DNA of 64,000 nt from Paenimyroides tangerinum (lineage in GTDB: Bacteria > Bacteroidota > Bacteroidia > Flavobacteriales > Flavobacteriaceae). Below the pieces are notes generated by a model. That model worked only from the letters and a program-made list of their open reading frames with translations, was not told where the DNA came from and ran no database searches. This document shows positions 9,229-18,273 of the stretch, in pieces. Position 1 is the first letter of the stretch; every line of letters starts with the position of its first letter. The stretch is taken from contig NZ_RQVQ01000012.1 in NCBI RefSeq assembly GCF_003865405.1, forward strand, positions 30,616 to 94,615, read 5' to 3'. The translations under genes and the position numbers were made by a program.

Positions 9229-10896
9229 TTACTTAATTTTTTGTATTTTATTTTTAACACCTTTCGATTTGAAATTCTTTGTTTCTTTCTGAATTTCAAT
9301 CGGTTTTTCTGCTGTTTCTTGTTGAATTTCTGCCTTTTCTTGTATGGCAACTTCAGCTTCGAGTTCGTCTGGAGGGAAAATTTCTTCGGCAGAATTTATT
9401 TTTTCATTACCTCGCCAATTAAATCCTCGGAGTTTTCGAATACTTTCAGGAAACTCATCAGGTGGGTAAGTCATCGCTTCGGGATTAACAAAACGTGTTG
9501 CTGTTGTAATTTTGTTATCTTCTAATTCTAAATGAATTTTACTGCAAATTCCTTTATCAATTCCAGTTAAAACATCATCTTCATCATATAAATAATAAAT
9601 CATTTCAGAGTTTTGAATCAAATCAATTTCTGAAATCTTATTATCTCTAAATTTTCCAAATAGATTGATTCCTTTTGCTTGATTGTATCCCGTTCCTAAT
9701 GTATCTCGTTCAATGACAAACGCATCAGTTAAAACTTTCAACGAATCTAATTTTTCTGTAATTGGATTGTTTAATATTTGGATTAATTTTCCGGTGATTT
9801 GACTTTCTCCTTTAAAAATAACTGGATTTCCAAAAAGTTCAGTTAATCCAATTTTTTGTGTCATGTGTAAAGAATCTCCTTTTGCACTCATATCTGGAGT
9901 TCTAAACATTCTAGCGTTTTTAAATCCACTGATTTGACGTTCTTTATCTGGTCCTGTGATTATAATATTTTTGGCATAGAAATAAACCGAATCTGTTTCT
10001 ACCAAACTTTTTACTAAAGGTTTTTTTGTTATGTAAATCGAGTCTTTTGCTTGATAAACTTCAGCAAAATGACTAGTCATAATCATTTTGTTTTTCGGAT
10101 CAGTTACCTTAACATTATTGATTAATTTCGAATATGATTTTTTTTGATCGTAATAGATTTCGTCTCCTTCAATTCGTTTTTCATCATGAAGAATGTATGA
10201 ATTTTTAATCAATTTTCCTACATCATTTTGTGTGTCATAAAATCCATTTTCGGTATAAATAAAATCTTCTTTACTTGTAATGGTTGAAGGTCCAAATAAA
10301 TAAGCATGTCCAGAAACTTCATAAAAATCTAAATGATTTGTTTCGATTACATTTTCTGGATTTGTTAAAACGACTTTTTCTCGAAATTCATAGCGTTGAT
10401 CTGCTGTAAAATATTTTCCAACTTTACTTTTCAACGTGTTGGTTTTATTTACAATTGTAGCATGATCATTGTAATACGCAACCCCGTTTATTTTATCATA
10501 ATAAACAGTTTCAGAAGTCAAAGAAGATTCTGGAGAACGCATTACAACATTTCCTTGAGCATAAGCAATACCATCTTTTCCGTTATATTCTGCATATTTA
10601 CTATCTAATGAAAGTGTATCATTCTGAATCAAATGTACATTTCCAAAAAGTTTAATATAATTTTCAGCCTGAAAAAGATAGGCTTTATTACAAAAAATAT
10701 ACATGCTATCGTGCTGTGCTTCTATATTTCCGGTCAAAATAATTGCTCCTGGAATTTCGTTTTGATCCGCATTTGTAAAATCAGCATGAATGATTTCAAT
10801 TTTACTTCCTTTATTAGCAGGAGTTTGATTCTGAGCGAATAAAGAAGTAAATCCGCTAAATAAGAAAAATATATAAGCTAAAAATAGTTTTTTCAA
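9229..10896 (-). CDS. OstA/LptA-like periplasmic protein
   Basis: A roughly 555-residue exported protein with an N-terminal signal peptide ending LFAQ. The body consists of OstA/LptA-type beta-strand repeats with recurring D.I.G....Y...........G.V segments. LptA-family proteins form the periplasmic bridge carrying LPS to the outer membrane; Bacteroidetes have this longer form. The C-terminus is Glu/Lys-rich and overlaps nothing useful. There is no ATG at the N-terminus: the candidates are TTG at 10905 and TTG at 10896. I favour 10896 (MKKLFLAYIFF) because a -7 element at 10914-10921 would place transcription start near 10908. The aminotransferase gene follows after 4 bases. Confidence 0.82.
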   Translation of the reverse strand: MKKLFLAYIFFLFSGFTSLFAQNQTPANKGSKIEIIHADFTNADQNEIPGAIILTGNIEAQHDSMYIFCNKAYLFQAENYIKLFGNVHLIQNDTLSLDSKYAEYNGKDGIAYAQGNVVMRSPESSLTSETVYYDKINGVAYYNDHATIVNKTNTLKSKVGKYFTADQRYEFREKVVLTNPENVIETNHLDFYEVSGHAYLFGPSTITSKEDFIYTENGFYDTQNDVGKLIKNSYILHDEKRIEGDEIYYDQKKSYSKLINNVKVTDPKNKMIMTSHFAEVYQAKDSIYITKKPLVKSLVETDSVYFYAKNIIITGPDKERQISGFKNARMFRTPDMSAKGDSLHMTQKIGLTELFGNPVIFKGESQITGKLIQILNNPITEKLDSLKVLTDAFVIERDTLGTGYNQAKGINLFGKFRDNKISEIDLIQNSEMIYYLYDEDDVLTGIDKGICSKIHLELEDNKITTATRFVNPEAMTYPPDEFPESIRKLRGFNWRGNEKINSAEEIFPPDELEAEVAIQEKAEIQQETAEKPIEIQKETKNFKSKGVKNKIQKIK

Positions 10897-10913
10897 TGTT
10901 GTCAAAATTTCTT

Positions 10914-10921
10914 CAAAATTA
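10914..10921 (-). promoter_or_regulatory. -7 promoter element (TAATTTTG)
   Basis: TAATTTTG on the minus strand matches TAnnTTTG exactly. It is so close to the OstA-like start that the transcript would be nearly leaderless, which supports the downstream TTG (10896) as the start. Confidence 0.4.
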
Positions 10922-10993
10922 CAGAAAAAAAACGGGATTAAATTTTCATTGTGAAGAATTTATACACAAAAATAGAAGTTGGATTTCTAATTA

Positions 10994-11764
10994 TTAAAAT
11001 GTTTGATAAATGTCGTAAGCAAAACGTAAAATTGATAAGAAAATCACGAATATTAAAAATTTTCTAACAATAGTATTTCCTTTTTTAATTGCGAATTTTG
11101 AACCTAAATAACCACCAAGTCCGTTTGAAATTGCCATTGGAATTGCAATTGCCCAAATCACTTTTCCTTTTATTAAAAAAAGACAAATCGAACCGAAATT
11201 GGTAGCTAAATTCACCAATTTTGCATGTGTGTTTGCGCTTAAAAAATCCATTTTTAAGAAAGTTACAAAACAAATCATAAAAAAAGTTCCAGTTCCTGGA
11301 CCTATAAAGCCATCATACAATCCAACAATAATACTGATAAGAACAGCATAAATGAGTAATTTCTTTTTGTTTATGGTTTTTGCAGTTGCCATTCCGAAAT
11401 CTTTTTTTAGAAGTGTAAAAATTCCCATTCCTATTAATATAACAAGTAATAATGGTTTCATGAAATCATTATTTACAATCGTTAAAAAATAGGATCCGAT
11501 ATAAGCAGAAAAAAAAGCTAAACTCGCCATTAACGTAAATAATTTCCAATGAATTTTTACTTTTTTGATGTATTGAGTTAAAGCGACAGAAGTTCCAAAA
11601 AATGCGGGAATTTTTAAACTCCCAACAACCGTAGCAACTGGTATTTGTGGTAATATGGTTAGAGTTAATGGTGTTTGAATTAATCCGCCACCGCCAACTA
11701 TCGAATCTACAAATCCTGCAATAAATGCAATCAAGCACAAAAGTGCTATTATTTCAAATGTCAT
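10994..11764 (-). CDS. Sulfite exporter TauE/SafE (TSUP) family permease
   Basis: A 256-residue inner-membrane protein with about eight hydrophobic segments. The first repeat has the family motif FIAGFVDSIVGGGGLIQTP and the second repeat has GLYDGFIGPGTGTFF, the two glycine-rich half-site motifs of the TauE/SafE family. Members export small sulfur-containing or organic anions; the substrate cannot be assigned here. It stands alone, with the next gene divergent. Confidence 0.9.
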   Translation of the reverse strand: MTFEIIALLCLIAFIAGFVDSIVGGGGLIQTPLTLTILPQIPVATVVGSLKIPAFFGTSVALTQYIKKVKIHWKLFTLMASLAFFSAYIGSYFLTIVNNDFMKPLLLVILIGMGIFTLLKKDFGMATAKTINKKKLLIYAVLISIIVGLYDGFIGPGTGTFFMICFVTFLKMDFLSANTHAKLVNLATNFGSICLFLIKGKVIWAIAIPMAISNGLGGYLGSKFAIKKGNTIVRKFLIFVIFLSILRFAYDIYQTF

Positions 11765-11867
11765 GATATTAAAAATGCAAATTTACTGCAACATCTTGAT
11801 TTTCTTTTGGGTTTATGGTTAAAGTTTATTCTTATTTTGTATTTTAGTTTTTTAAATCAAATTAAAT

Positions 11868-12635
11868 ATGAACTTATTAAAAGCTGTATATAGTTTTGTT
11901 GCTTTAGGATTATTATTTTCTTGTTCGGATGAGATTTCTGAACCTAATGTTGATAATCATCAATCTATTTTTTTAAAGAAAACAAATTCTCAATGGAACG
12001 AAAATGATTTGTATCAAGTGAAATCGTATCAAATTAGAAATTTAAAAAAAATAGAACATTCAAACTCTTTTAAATTAGAAGAAGGTTTGTTAATTGAAGC
12101 TATTTCAGAAAAGGAATATGAAAGCGCAAATCAGAATAAATACAGACATTATTTAAAAGATACTTTGGCTTTGGTTAAAATCAATAAATCGATTCATATC
12201 GAAAAGACAGTTTTAACAGATAAATTTTCTAAAAATGGAAGTTCTGAATTTTATAATTATTTGGGATATTTTCCAATTTTAAATCAGTATTTGGTTCGAG
12301 GTGAATATTTAGATAGTTTGGATTATAAAATGATTGATAAAAATTCTGGACAAATCAAGCAGTCTTTGGTTAGCTATCCAATTATTTCTCAAAATGCCAA
12401 TTTTATTACGGTTTGTAAAACAAATGAATTTGAAAATCTAACCTATTTTGAAATTTACAATTATGAAAATGGTTTATATAAAAATGCTTTCAGGGCAATT
12501 TTTACAAATTGGCGTGTAGTTGATTTCGAACAACATGCTTTTTGGAGTAAAGATGGCATTTTTTATTTAAAAGTTGACCGAATGAATAACGAAGAATCAA
12601 GTGAAGAAACGTTTTTGAAAATCACATTGAATTAA
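11868..12635 (+). CDS. Hypothetical lipoprotein
   Basis: A 255-residue predicted lipoprotein: hydrophobic N-terminus, lipobox LLFSC (Cys19), then a charged mature region with no domain I recognise. The sequence after the Cys lacks a clear Asp/Glu-rich LES (lipoprotein export) stretch, so its membrane location is uncertain. It is followed after 12 bases by a second small lipoprotein gene, so the pair is probably an operon. Divergent from the TauE/SafE permease. Confidence 0.75.
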   Translation: MNLLKAVYSFVALGLLFSCSDEISEPNVDNHQSIFLKKTNSQWNENDLYQVKSYQIRNLKKIEHSNSFKLEEGLLIEAISEKEYESANQNKYRHYLKDTLALVKINKSIHIEKTVLTDKFSKNGSSEFYNYLGYFPILNQYLVRGEYLDSLDYKMIDKNSGQIKQSLVSYPIISQNANFITVCKTNEFENLTYFEIYNYENGLYKNAFRAIFTNWRVVDFEQHAFWSKDGIFYLKVDRMNNEESSEETFLKITLN

Positions 12636-12647
12636 AAATTTAGAAAA

Positions 12648-13046
12648 ATGAAAAAAGTACAATTTTTTAGTTTGTTTATAAGTTTGATATTATTGAGTTG
12701 CAGTAATTCAAATGATGAAGCAGAAAATTGTTTGGACTACAAACATGCTTTTATTACAGCTGTAAATGTAGAACCAATGACAGTTAATATGAATGAAGAT
12801 TTACCTATTGATTTATCTTATTTTATAGAAAATTCATGTGGTTCATTTTACACTTTCGATGTGAATCGAAATAATAAAACTTACGAAATAAAAGTAAAAG
12901 CTAAGTACGAAGGTTGTCAATGTAACGAAATTGCAGGAAACCTTGAAACGACTTATCATTTTAGATCGCCTGAGTCGGGAATTTATACTTTAAATTTTTA
13001 TACATCAGCTTCTGAATTTGTGACCAAAGTAGTTTATGTGGAATAA
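12648..13046 (+). CDS. Small hypothetical lipoprotein
   Basis: A 132-residue predicted lipoprotein with lipobox LLSC (Cys18) followed by SNSNDEAEN. The mature part has four further cysteines, two of them in GCQCNE, and looks beta-rich; disulphides are possible. No family is recognised. It probably shares a transcript with the preceding lipoprotein gene (12 bases between them). Confidence 0.72.
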   Translation: MKKVQFFSLFISLILLSCSNSNDEAENCLDYKHAFITAVNVEPMTVNMNEDLPIDLSYFIENSCGSFYTFDVNRNNKTYEIKVKAKYEGCQCNEIAGNLETTYHFRSPESGIYTLNFYTSASEFVTKVVYVE

Positions 13047-13083
13047 AAATCTATTCAGATTTATTCAGGTTTAATAAATTTAC

Positions 13084-13091
13084 TAAATTTG
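13084..13091 (+). promoter_or_regulatory. -7 promoter element (TAAATTTG)
   Basis: An exact match to TAnnTTTG, 16 bases upstream of the ATG of the 47-residue membrane protein. Confidence 0.45.
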
Positions 13092-13107
13092 ATAAAAATT
13101 ATATAAA

Positions 13108-13251
13108 ATGGAGTTTGTATTTTTAACCATGGCAATTATTGTAATTGGTATGTATGCTTATAGAGCGATGACACGTAAGAAAAAGGAAAGAGAATATTTT
13201 CCGGATGATTTTAACCCAGACGGTTCTGAAAAAACGTATAAAAAGAAATAA
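13108..13251 (+). CDS. Small membrane protein, 47 residues
   Basis: A short ORF starting MEFVFLTMAIIVIGMYAY, a single N-terminal transmembrane helix, followed by a basic stretch (RKKKERE) and a polar tail ending KTYKKK. It is supported by its own -7 element 16 bases upstream and a strong intrinsic terminator right after the stop, which make a compact transcription unit. The topology suggests N-out with a cytoplasmic tail. Function unknown. Confidence 0.7.
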   Translation: MEFVFLTMAIIVIGMYAYRAMTRKKKEREYFPDDFNPDGSEKTYKKK

Positions 13252-13278
13252 CTATCTCAAATCTGAGATAGTTTTTTT
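13250..13278 (+). terminator. Intrinsic terminator
   Basis: A 10-bp stem AACTATCTCA / TGAGATAGTT with a 4-base loop and a T-run. It ends the small membrane protein gene and lies 6 bases from the convergent uvrB stop. Confidence 0.85.
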
Positions 13279-13284
13279 ATGAGT

Positions 13285-15288
13285 TTATTTTTCAAGTGCA
13301 TTTTGCAATTCTTTGATTTGATCTCTCAATTTTGCAGCTTGCATAAAATCTAAATCTTTAGCAGCCTTTTCCATTGCTTTGCGTTTCTCACGAATGGCTT
13401 TTTCAATATCTTTATTATTGTTATATTCAATTTTAGGTTCGGCAGCTAAATTTACTTGTTCGTTTTGTTCATAACTTGATGGTTTCCCTGAAATTGCACG
13501 ACTCATACTATCGTCAATTTTTTTGTTTAATGCTTTCGGAACCATATTATGTTTTTCGTTATAAGCCATTTGTTTTGATCTACGATAATTGGTTTCATCG
13601 ATTGTTTTTTTCATGCTGGCAGTGATTTTATCTGCATACATAATCGCTTTTCCATTTACGTTTCTCGCCGCACGACCAACAGTTTGTGTTAATGAACGAG
13701 CACTACGTAAAAAACCTTCTTTATCTGCATCAAGTATCGCAACTAAAGAAACTTCTGGTAAATCTAATCCTTCACGAAGTAAGTTAACTCCAATTAAAAC
13801 ATCGAAAATTCCTTTTCGCAAATCTTGCATGATTTCAACGCGTTCCAATGTATCAACATCTGAATGAATGTATCGACATCGAATACCAACCTTTGTAAAA
13901 TATTTAGCTAATTCTTCGGCCATTCGTTTGGTTAAAGTTGTAACCAAAACACGCTCGTCAATTTCAACACGTTGATGAATTTCTTCAATCAAATCATCAA
14001 TTTGATTTTCACTAGGACGAACTTCAATAATCGGATCTAATAAACCCGTTGGACGAATGATTTGTTCAACGTAAACGCCTTCAGATTTTTGTAATTCATA
14101 ATCGGCTGGAGTTGCAGAAACGTAAATAACTTGATTTTGCAAGGCTTCAAATTCTTCAAATTTAAGTGGGCGGTTATCCATTGCCGCAGGTAAACGAAAT
14201 CCGTATTCAACCAGATTTTCTTTACGTGAACGATCGCCACCGTACATTGCGTGAACTTGTGAAACCGTAACGTGACTTTCATCAATTATCATCAAATAAT
14301 CCTTGGGAAAGTAATCCAACAAACAGAAAGGACGTGTTCCTGGTAAGCGTTGATCTAAATAACGTGAATAGTTTTCGATTCCAGAACAATATCCCAATTC
14401 TCGAATCATTTCCAAATCAAAATTTGTTCGTTCTTCTAAACGTTTGGCTTCTAGATGTTTTCCGATTTCTTTAAAATAATCAACTTGTTTAACCATATCT
14501 TGTTGAATTTCCCAAATGGCATTTTGTAATACATCTGGTGAAGTCACAAACATATTTGCTGGATAAATATTCAACATTGGAAAACGTTCAATAACTTTTA
14601 ACGTTTCTCTATCAAAACTTTCTATTTCTTCAATTTCATCACCAAAAAAATGAACTCGGTAAGGATCATCTGCATAACTTGGAAAAATCTCAACCGTATC
14701 TCCTTTGATTCGGAAATTTCCATGCGAAAATTCAGCTTCAGTTCTTGCATATAAACTTTGAACCAATTGATGTAATAATTGCGTTCGTGTTATTACTTGA
14801 TCTCTTTCAAGTGTGATTACATTTTTTTGAAATTCTACGGGATTTCCTATACCATATAAACATGAAACGGAAGCGACAACCAAAACATCTCTTCTTCCAG
14901 AAAGTAGGGCAGAAGTAGTGCTTAATCGCAGTTTTTCTAATTCTTCATTAATGGATAAATCTTTTTCAATATAAGTTCCAGTAACTGGCAGATAAGCTTC
15001 AGGTTGATAATAATCGTAATAAGAAACAAAATATTCAACTGCATTATTTGGAAAAAATTGTTTGAATTCAGAATATAATTGTGCGGCTAATGTTTTATTA
15101 TGAGCCAAAACCAAAGTTGGACGTTGTACTTCTTGAATCACATTTGCGACTGTAAAAGTTTTTCCAGAACCTGTTACCCCAAGTAATGTTTGAAATTGTT
15201 CTTTGTTATCAATTCCGTTTACTAATTTTTCAATTGCAGCAGGTTGATCACCAGTTGGTTTATATTCTGATTTTAGTTGAAATCCCAT
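13285..15288 (-). CDS. uvrB: Excinuclease ABC subunit B (UvrB)
   Basis: The damage-verifying helicase-like subunit of nucleotide excision repair; with UvrA it loads on lesions and recruits UvrC. 667 residues, the usual length. Visible: Walker A GVTGSGKT near residue 40; the beta-hairpin region YYDYYQPEAYLP; the DEAD-like box IDESHV; helicase motif VI QTVGRAARN; and the C-terminal UVR motif (AMEKAAKDLDFMQAAKLRDQ) that contacts UvrC. No other repair gene is adjacent. Confidence 0.98.
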   Translation of the reverse strand: MGFQLKSEYKPTGDQPAAIEKLVNGIDNKEQFQTLLGVTGSGKTFTVANVIQEVQRPTLVLAHNKTLAAQLYSEFKQFFPNNAVEYFVSYYDYYQPEAYLPVTGTYIEKDLSINEELEKLRLSTTSALLSGRRDVLVVASVSCLYGIGNPVEFQKNVITLERDQVITRTQLLHQLVQSLYARTEAEFSHGNFRIKGDTVEIFPSYADDPYRVHFFGDEIEEIESFDRETLKVIERFPMLNIYPANMFVTSPDVLQNAIWEIQQDMVKQVDYFKEIGKHLEAKRLEERTNFDLEMIRELGYCSGIENYSRYLDQRLPGTRPFCLLDYFPKDYLMIIDESHVTVSQVHAMYGGDRSRKENLVEYGFRLPAAMDNRPLKFEEFEALQNQVIYVSATPADYELQKSEGVYVEQIIRPTGLLDPIIEVRPSENQIDDLIEEIHQRVEIDERVLVTTLTKRMAEELAKYFTKVGIRCRYIHSDVDTLERVEIMQDLRKGIFDVLIGVNLLREGLDLPEVSLVAILDADKEGFLRSARSLTQTVGRAARNVNGKAIMYADKITASMKKTIDETNYRRSKQMAYNEKHNMVPKALNKKIDDSMSRAISGKPSSYEQNEQVNLAAEPKIEYNNNKDIEKAIREKRKAMEKAAKDLDFMQAAKLRDQIKELQNALEK

Positions 15289-15547
15289 GAGTTTTTTCTA
15301 ATATTCACAAAATTACAATTTGTTATACAATAAAAAAAGTATGTTGTGAAAATCGATTTTATTTTAATTTTTTATGATTATACGTAATTTGAATTAATTT
15401 TATATATTTAGTTAACATACAAATAATTTATAGTTTTGATTTACAAACAATTTTGATTAAGAAGTGAATTGTAGTAGGTATCTTAAAGTTCATTGAGCTA
15501 AAATTTGACTAAACTGTAAATTCTGACACAGTAAATATTTTTAATAA
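15289..15547. other. Intergenic stretch without recognisable gene
   Basis: AT-rich sequence upstream of uvrB on its divergent side. It presumably holds the uvrB promoter, but no consensus element stands out. No RNA gene or repeat seen. The following 290 bases contain decayed coding sequence. Confidence 0.4.
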
Positions 15548-15556
15548 AAAGTATTC

Positions 15557-15835
15557 GGACTTATTTTTGTACAAAATGTTACTCAAGAATATTCTTTAGA
15601 ATGAAAGAATTAATTTGATTTAGATTATTTTACAGTTGAAAAAACTGTGGATGAACAAGAAAAGCTAGCTAGTTATTTTAAAGCAGTTTTTTTGTAAAAT
15701 AATTACACAAAAAACAAATTGAATAACACAAAATTAAATATCTAATTTAAGTTTTTTTCAGTTAATGGCTCATCAAAACTTGATATATCTGAATTTATAA
15801 GAAGTATTATATGGTTCGTAAAGAATATTCAATAA
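15557..15835 (+). pseudogene. Decayed coding sequence
   Basis: Two stretches read like real protein but have no start and contain stops. From 15617 the frame gives DLDYFTVEKTVDEQEKLASY and ends with TAA at 15695; upstream in the same frame are coding-like residues interrupted by TGA and TAA. From 15758 another frame gives SVNGSSKLDISEFIRSIIW and ends at 15835. Together they look like the remains of one or two small genes. No family recognised. Composition alone could mislead in AT-rich DNA, so confidence is low. Confidence 0.35.
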
Positions 15836-15847
15836 AGATTTATTTAT

Positions 15848-16582
15848 ATGACTAATTTTATTTATTATTTCGTTTTTTTGATTGTGTTGGTTTCTTTTTC
15901 TAAAAGTTTAACCAAAGAAAATAATATTCATTCAAATTCAATACAAACTGAGTTAAACAATAAACCAATTTTTGGATATCGTTTTCAAATTGTTGGAGAT
16001 TTTGACGGAAACGGTATTAACGATACCTTGAATGAGCAATTTTATAGCTTGCGAGATAAAAAAGAAACAAATAAATATTATTCGGATATTGATGATGTTT
16101 GGGTTTTATATGATTCCGTTTCAAAACGTAAATGTATTTCTTATTTCATAAGTAATTCAAAATTAGATACGTTAAAATATGGTGGTGTTTTAGGTCCCAT
16201 TTGGATAAAAAACGAAGGCGATTTGGATAATGATGGAGGTGATGAAATTTCAATTGTTGAGAGTTTAGCTCAGCAATCATCAACTAATCAATGTAAGATT
16301 TTATCTTATAAAAAAGGAAAATGGTGCGTTATGTATAGTTTCACTGTTCGTGAATGGCAATTTCCACCATTACCACAAGCGGGAAAAAACTATGGAAATT
16401 TTGGTGTAAATGACGTTTATGTTTCAACTGATGACTCGCTTAATAATGAAATCGAAAAACAAATGAAAAATTTTAAAGGTTTAATTCAAAAAACTTCAAC
16501 CAGTAAAATCGCTATTCAAACATTTACTCCTGAAGTAACAGATACTATTATATTTATTGATTTAATAAATTTTGATAATTAA
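15848..16582 (+). CDS. Exported protein with FG-GAP-like calcium-loop motifs
   Basis: A 244-residue protein with an N-terminal hydrophobic signal or anchor (residues 1-20). Two Asp-rich loops, GDFDGNGINDTL and GDLDNDGGDEISIV, resemble the calcium loops of FG-GAP/VCBS-type repeats, suggesting a small periplasmic or surface beta-structure. No enzyme motif is visible. It is followed by a lipoprotein gene 55 bases downstream and is flanked on both sides by decayed coding sequence. Function unknown. Confidence 0.6.
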   Translation: MTNFIYYFVFLIVLVSFSKSLTKENNIHSNSIQTELNNKPIFGYRFQIVGDFDGNGINDTLNEQFYSLRDKKETNKYYSDIDDVWVLYDSVSKRKCISYFISNSKLDTLKYGGVLGPIWIKNEGDLDNDGGDEISIVESLAQQSSTNQCKILSYKKGKWCVMYSFTVREWQFPPLPQAGKNYGNFGVNDVYVSTDDSLNNEIEKQMKNFKGLIQKTSTSKIAIQTFTPEVTDTIIFIDLINFDN

Positions 16583-16637
16583 AATAAATATTTGTTAATT
16601 TGTTTAATATTATTTATTTTTATTAAAAATTTTAAAT

Positions 16638-17099
16638 ATGAAAAAGATTAAAAGATTAAGTTTTGTTTTGTTTACTGTTTCGGTTTTGTTTCTTACATCA
16701 TGTGGAGGAAATGATAAACCATTAGAAAAAGGAACATCAATTGAATCTACAAAAGTTGCTGTAGATGCCATTTCTAATGATAAAAAAGGAAATGAAGGTA
16801 AACGATTTATGATTGAAGGTTATTTAAATTACACGCCTTTACACAGGGTTTATACAAATCGTTATCAAACAGTTTACGTGAACAATGAAGCAAATAGAAA
16901 AGGTGATGATATTGCAATAATATCAATGAAATGGGGAGAGAATAGCAAAAATAAAGTTTTTGTACCTGAAACCACTCAAGAAACTGTTTTTTATGATAAT
17001 GAAGGAAATCCTTTAACATCTGCCGATAAAGTGAATATTTCTTTTTCTGTAATAGAAGGAGAAACGTATCCAGTTGATGTCAGAATAGATAAATTATAG
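16638..17099 (+). CDS. Hypothetical lipoprotein
   Basis: A 153-residue predicted lipoprotein: signal ending FLTSC (Cys22) and then GGNDK. The mature region (GKRFMIEGYL and following) could be an OB-like beta-barrel, but that is only an impression. It likely shares a transcript with the preceding exported protein. A strong terminator follows at 17210. Confidence 0.65.
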   Translation: MKKIKRLSFVLFTVSVLFLTSCGGNDKPLEKGTSIESTKVAVDAISNDKKGNEGKRFMIEGYLNYTPLHRVYTNRYQTVYVNNEANRKGDDIAIISMKWGENSKNKVFVPETTQETVFYDNEGNPLTSADKVNISFSVIEGETYPVDVRIDKL

Positions 17100-17209
17100 T
17101 GTTGACTAGATATGTGTTTCAAAACTTATGTATTTTCTTTGATATTAGGTCTAATAATGAAAAATAGTTGGTAAATCTTCTGAAAATATAATTAATAAAA
17201 AGTTATAAT

Positions 17210-17250
17210 AAAGTTTTATGAAACACGTTTCATAAAACTTTTTCTTTTTC
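17210..17250 (+). terminator. Intrinsic terminator
   Basis: Inverted repeat AAAGTTTTATGAAAC (17210-17224) with its complement (17227-17241), followed by T-rich sequence. It lies 110 bases after the lipoprotein stop. Confidence 0.75.
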
Positions 17251-17513
17251 TAAAAATGATTTAAAAAGCGATTCTTTGAGTTACATTAGTTTAGATATTT
17301 TTGGTTTGGAAAAGCTAAATAATAAGCAAATCTCCTTAAATCAAAATTATCCAAAGAAATAAGGTTTATTTAAGAATGATTCTACTTTTTTTTAGAAATT
17401 TTGTTTGGTTAGATTAAAATATTTTTAAAAGTTACATTCAATTAATTCGTTATACAGATGATGAACGTTACGAAGAAATGAGAGAAGATTTGAATAATTT
17501 AATTTTGTTGTGA
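17242..17513 (+). pseudogene. Decayed coding sequence
   Basis: From about 17244 a frame without start codon reads SKNDLKSDSLSYISLDIFG and on to KLNNKQISLNQNYPKK, ending TAA at 17360. From 17440 another frame reads SYIQLIRYTDDERYEEMRED and ends at 17513. Both look like protein rather than random AT-rich translation, so a broken small gene is likely. The family is not recognised. The stretch 17514-17667 shows nothing further. Confidence 0.4.
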
Positions 17514-17667
17514 GTTTAGTTCGAAAGTATTACGACAGTTGGATATAAAACAGTATTAATCTCAATATAAAAAACTTTTTCTAATGTTCTTTTACAATGA
17601 TATTTAGCTCATATCCAAAGAATGTATTGATTATAAAAAAACAATTCCAATTATTTTTTAGTACAAT

Positions 17668-17697
17668 ACAAAAAAAGGTCGGAATTTCTTCCGACCA
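17668..17697 (-). terminator. Intrinsic terminator
   Basis: Stem GGTCGGAA / TTCCGACC with loop TTTC; read on the minus strand it is followed by a T-run. It ends the 108-residue gene at 17724. Confidence 0.85.
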
Positions 17698-17723
17698 TGA
17701 CTAATCCTAAGCTCGCTTTATTT

Positions 17724-18050
17724 TTACAATGAGATTTCAAAAGTGTTCTCTAAAAGTTGCAATTCAAATTTAGATTTTAAATCTTCTTTACAGAAATCTG
17801 TAGTCGAGAATGTTTTGTGATACTCATAAACAACATCTAAAATTGAATCATCTTGTAAAGCCACTAAATGAATAAATTTTTGTTGTTCACATAAAGTACA
17901 TTCTTCAATATTTCCTATAATATTTTCGATTTTGTAATTTCTATCATTACATAAATCTAAAATTAATTCGAAAACTTCTAATTCTAAATCTGATTTATTT
18001 TCTAATAAAGCAGCTTTCAATAGCAAATTTTTAATGTCTTTCTCTTTCAT
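17724..18050 (-). CDS. Hypothetical protein, 108 residues
   Basis: A small acidic cytoplasmic protein, mostly helical, with one CxxC (CTLCEQQK). No family recognised. The open frame extends 14 residues further upstream, but the ATG at 18050 (MKEKDIKNLL) is the more natural start. It has its own terminator directly downstream and is probably monocistronic. Confidence 0.65.
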   Translation of the reverse strand: MKEKDIKNLLLKAALLENKSDLELEVFELILDLCNDRNYKIENIIGNIEECTLCEQQKFIHLVALQDDSILDVVYEYHKTFSTTDFCKEDLKSKFELQLLENTFEISL

Positions 18051-18273
18051 AGTACATTTTTTTAGTTTAAAAAACAGTTTTTGATATAGCAATTATCTAA
18101 TACTAATGTACTAATATTCAATTTATTAAAAAAATAAAAATTAAACTTTAACATAAATAAGAATAATGTAATTTACGATGCTCTAATAAATATATAATTA
18201 CGAAAAAAATAATTTTTGTTAAAAAAGATTTTAATTTTTATTAAATATATTTTACTTTTTAAAGTAGGAAACT

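Noticed and set aside
9225..9350. Longer N-terminus of the class III aminotransferase
   Set aside because: The 42 extra residues are Lys/Arg-rich, read the end of the OstA-like gene in another frame, and are not part of the enzyme family.
14037..14285. Open frames overlapping uvrB in other frames
   Set aside because: Shadows of the conserved uvrB coding sequence; no own start signals or recognisable protein.
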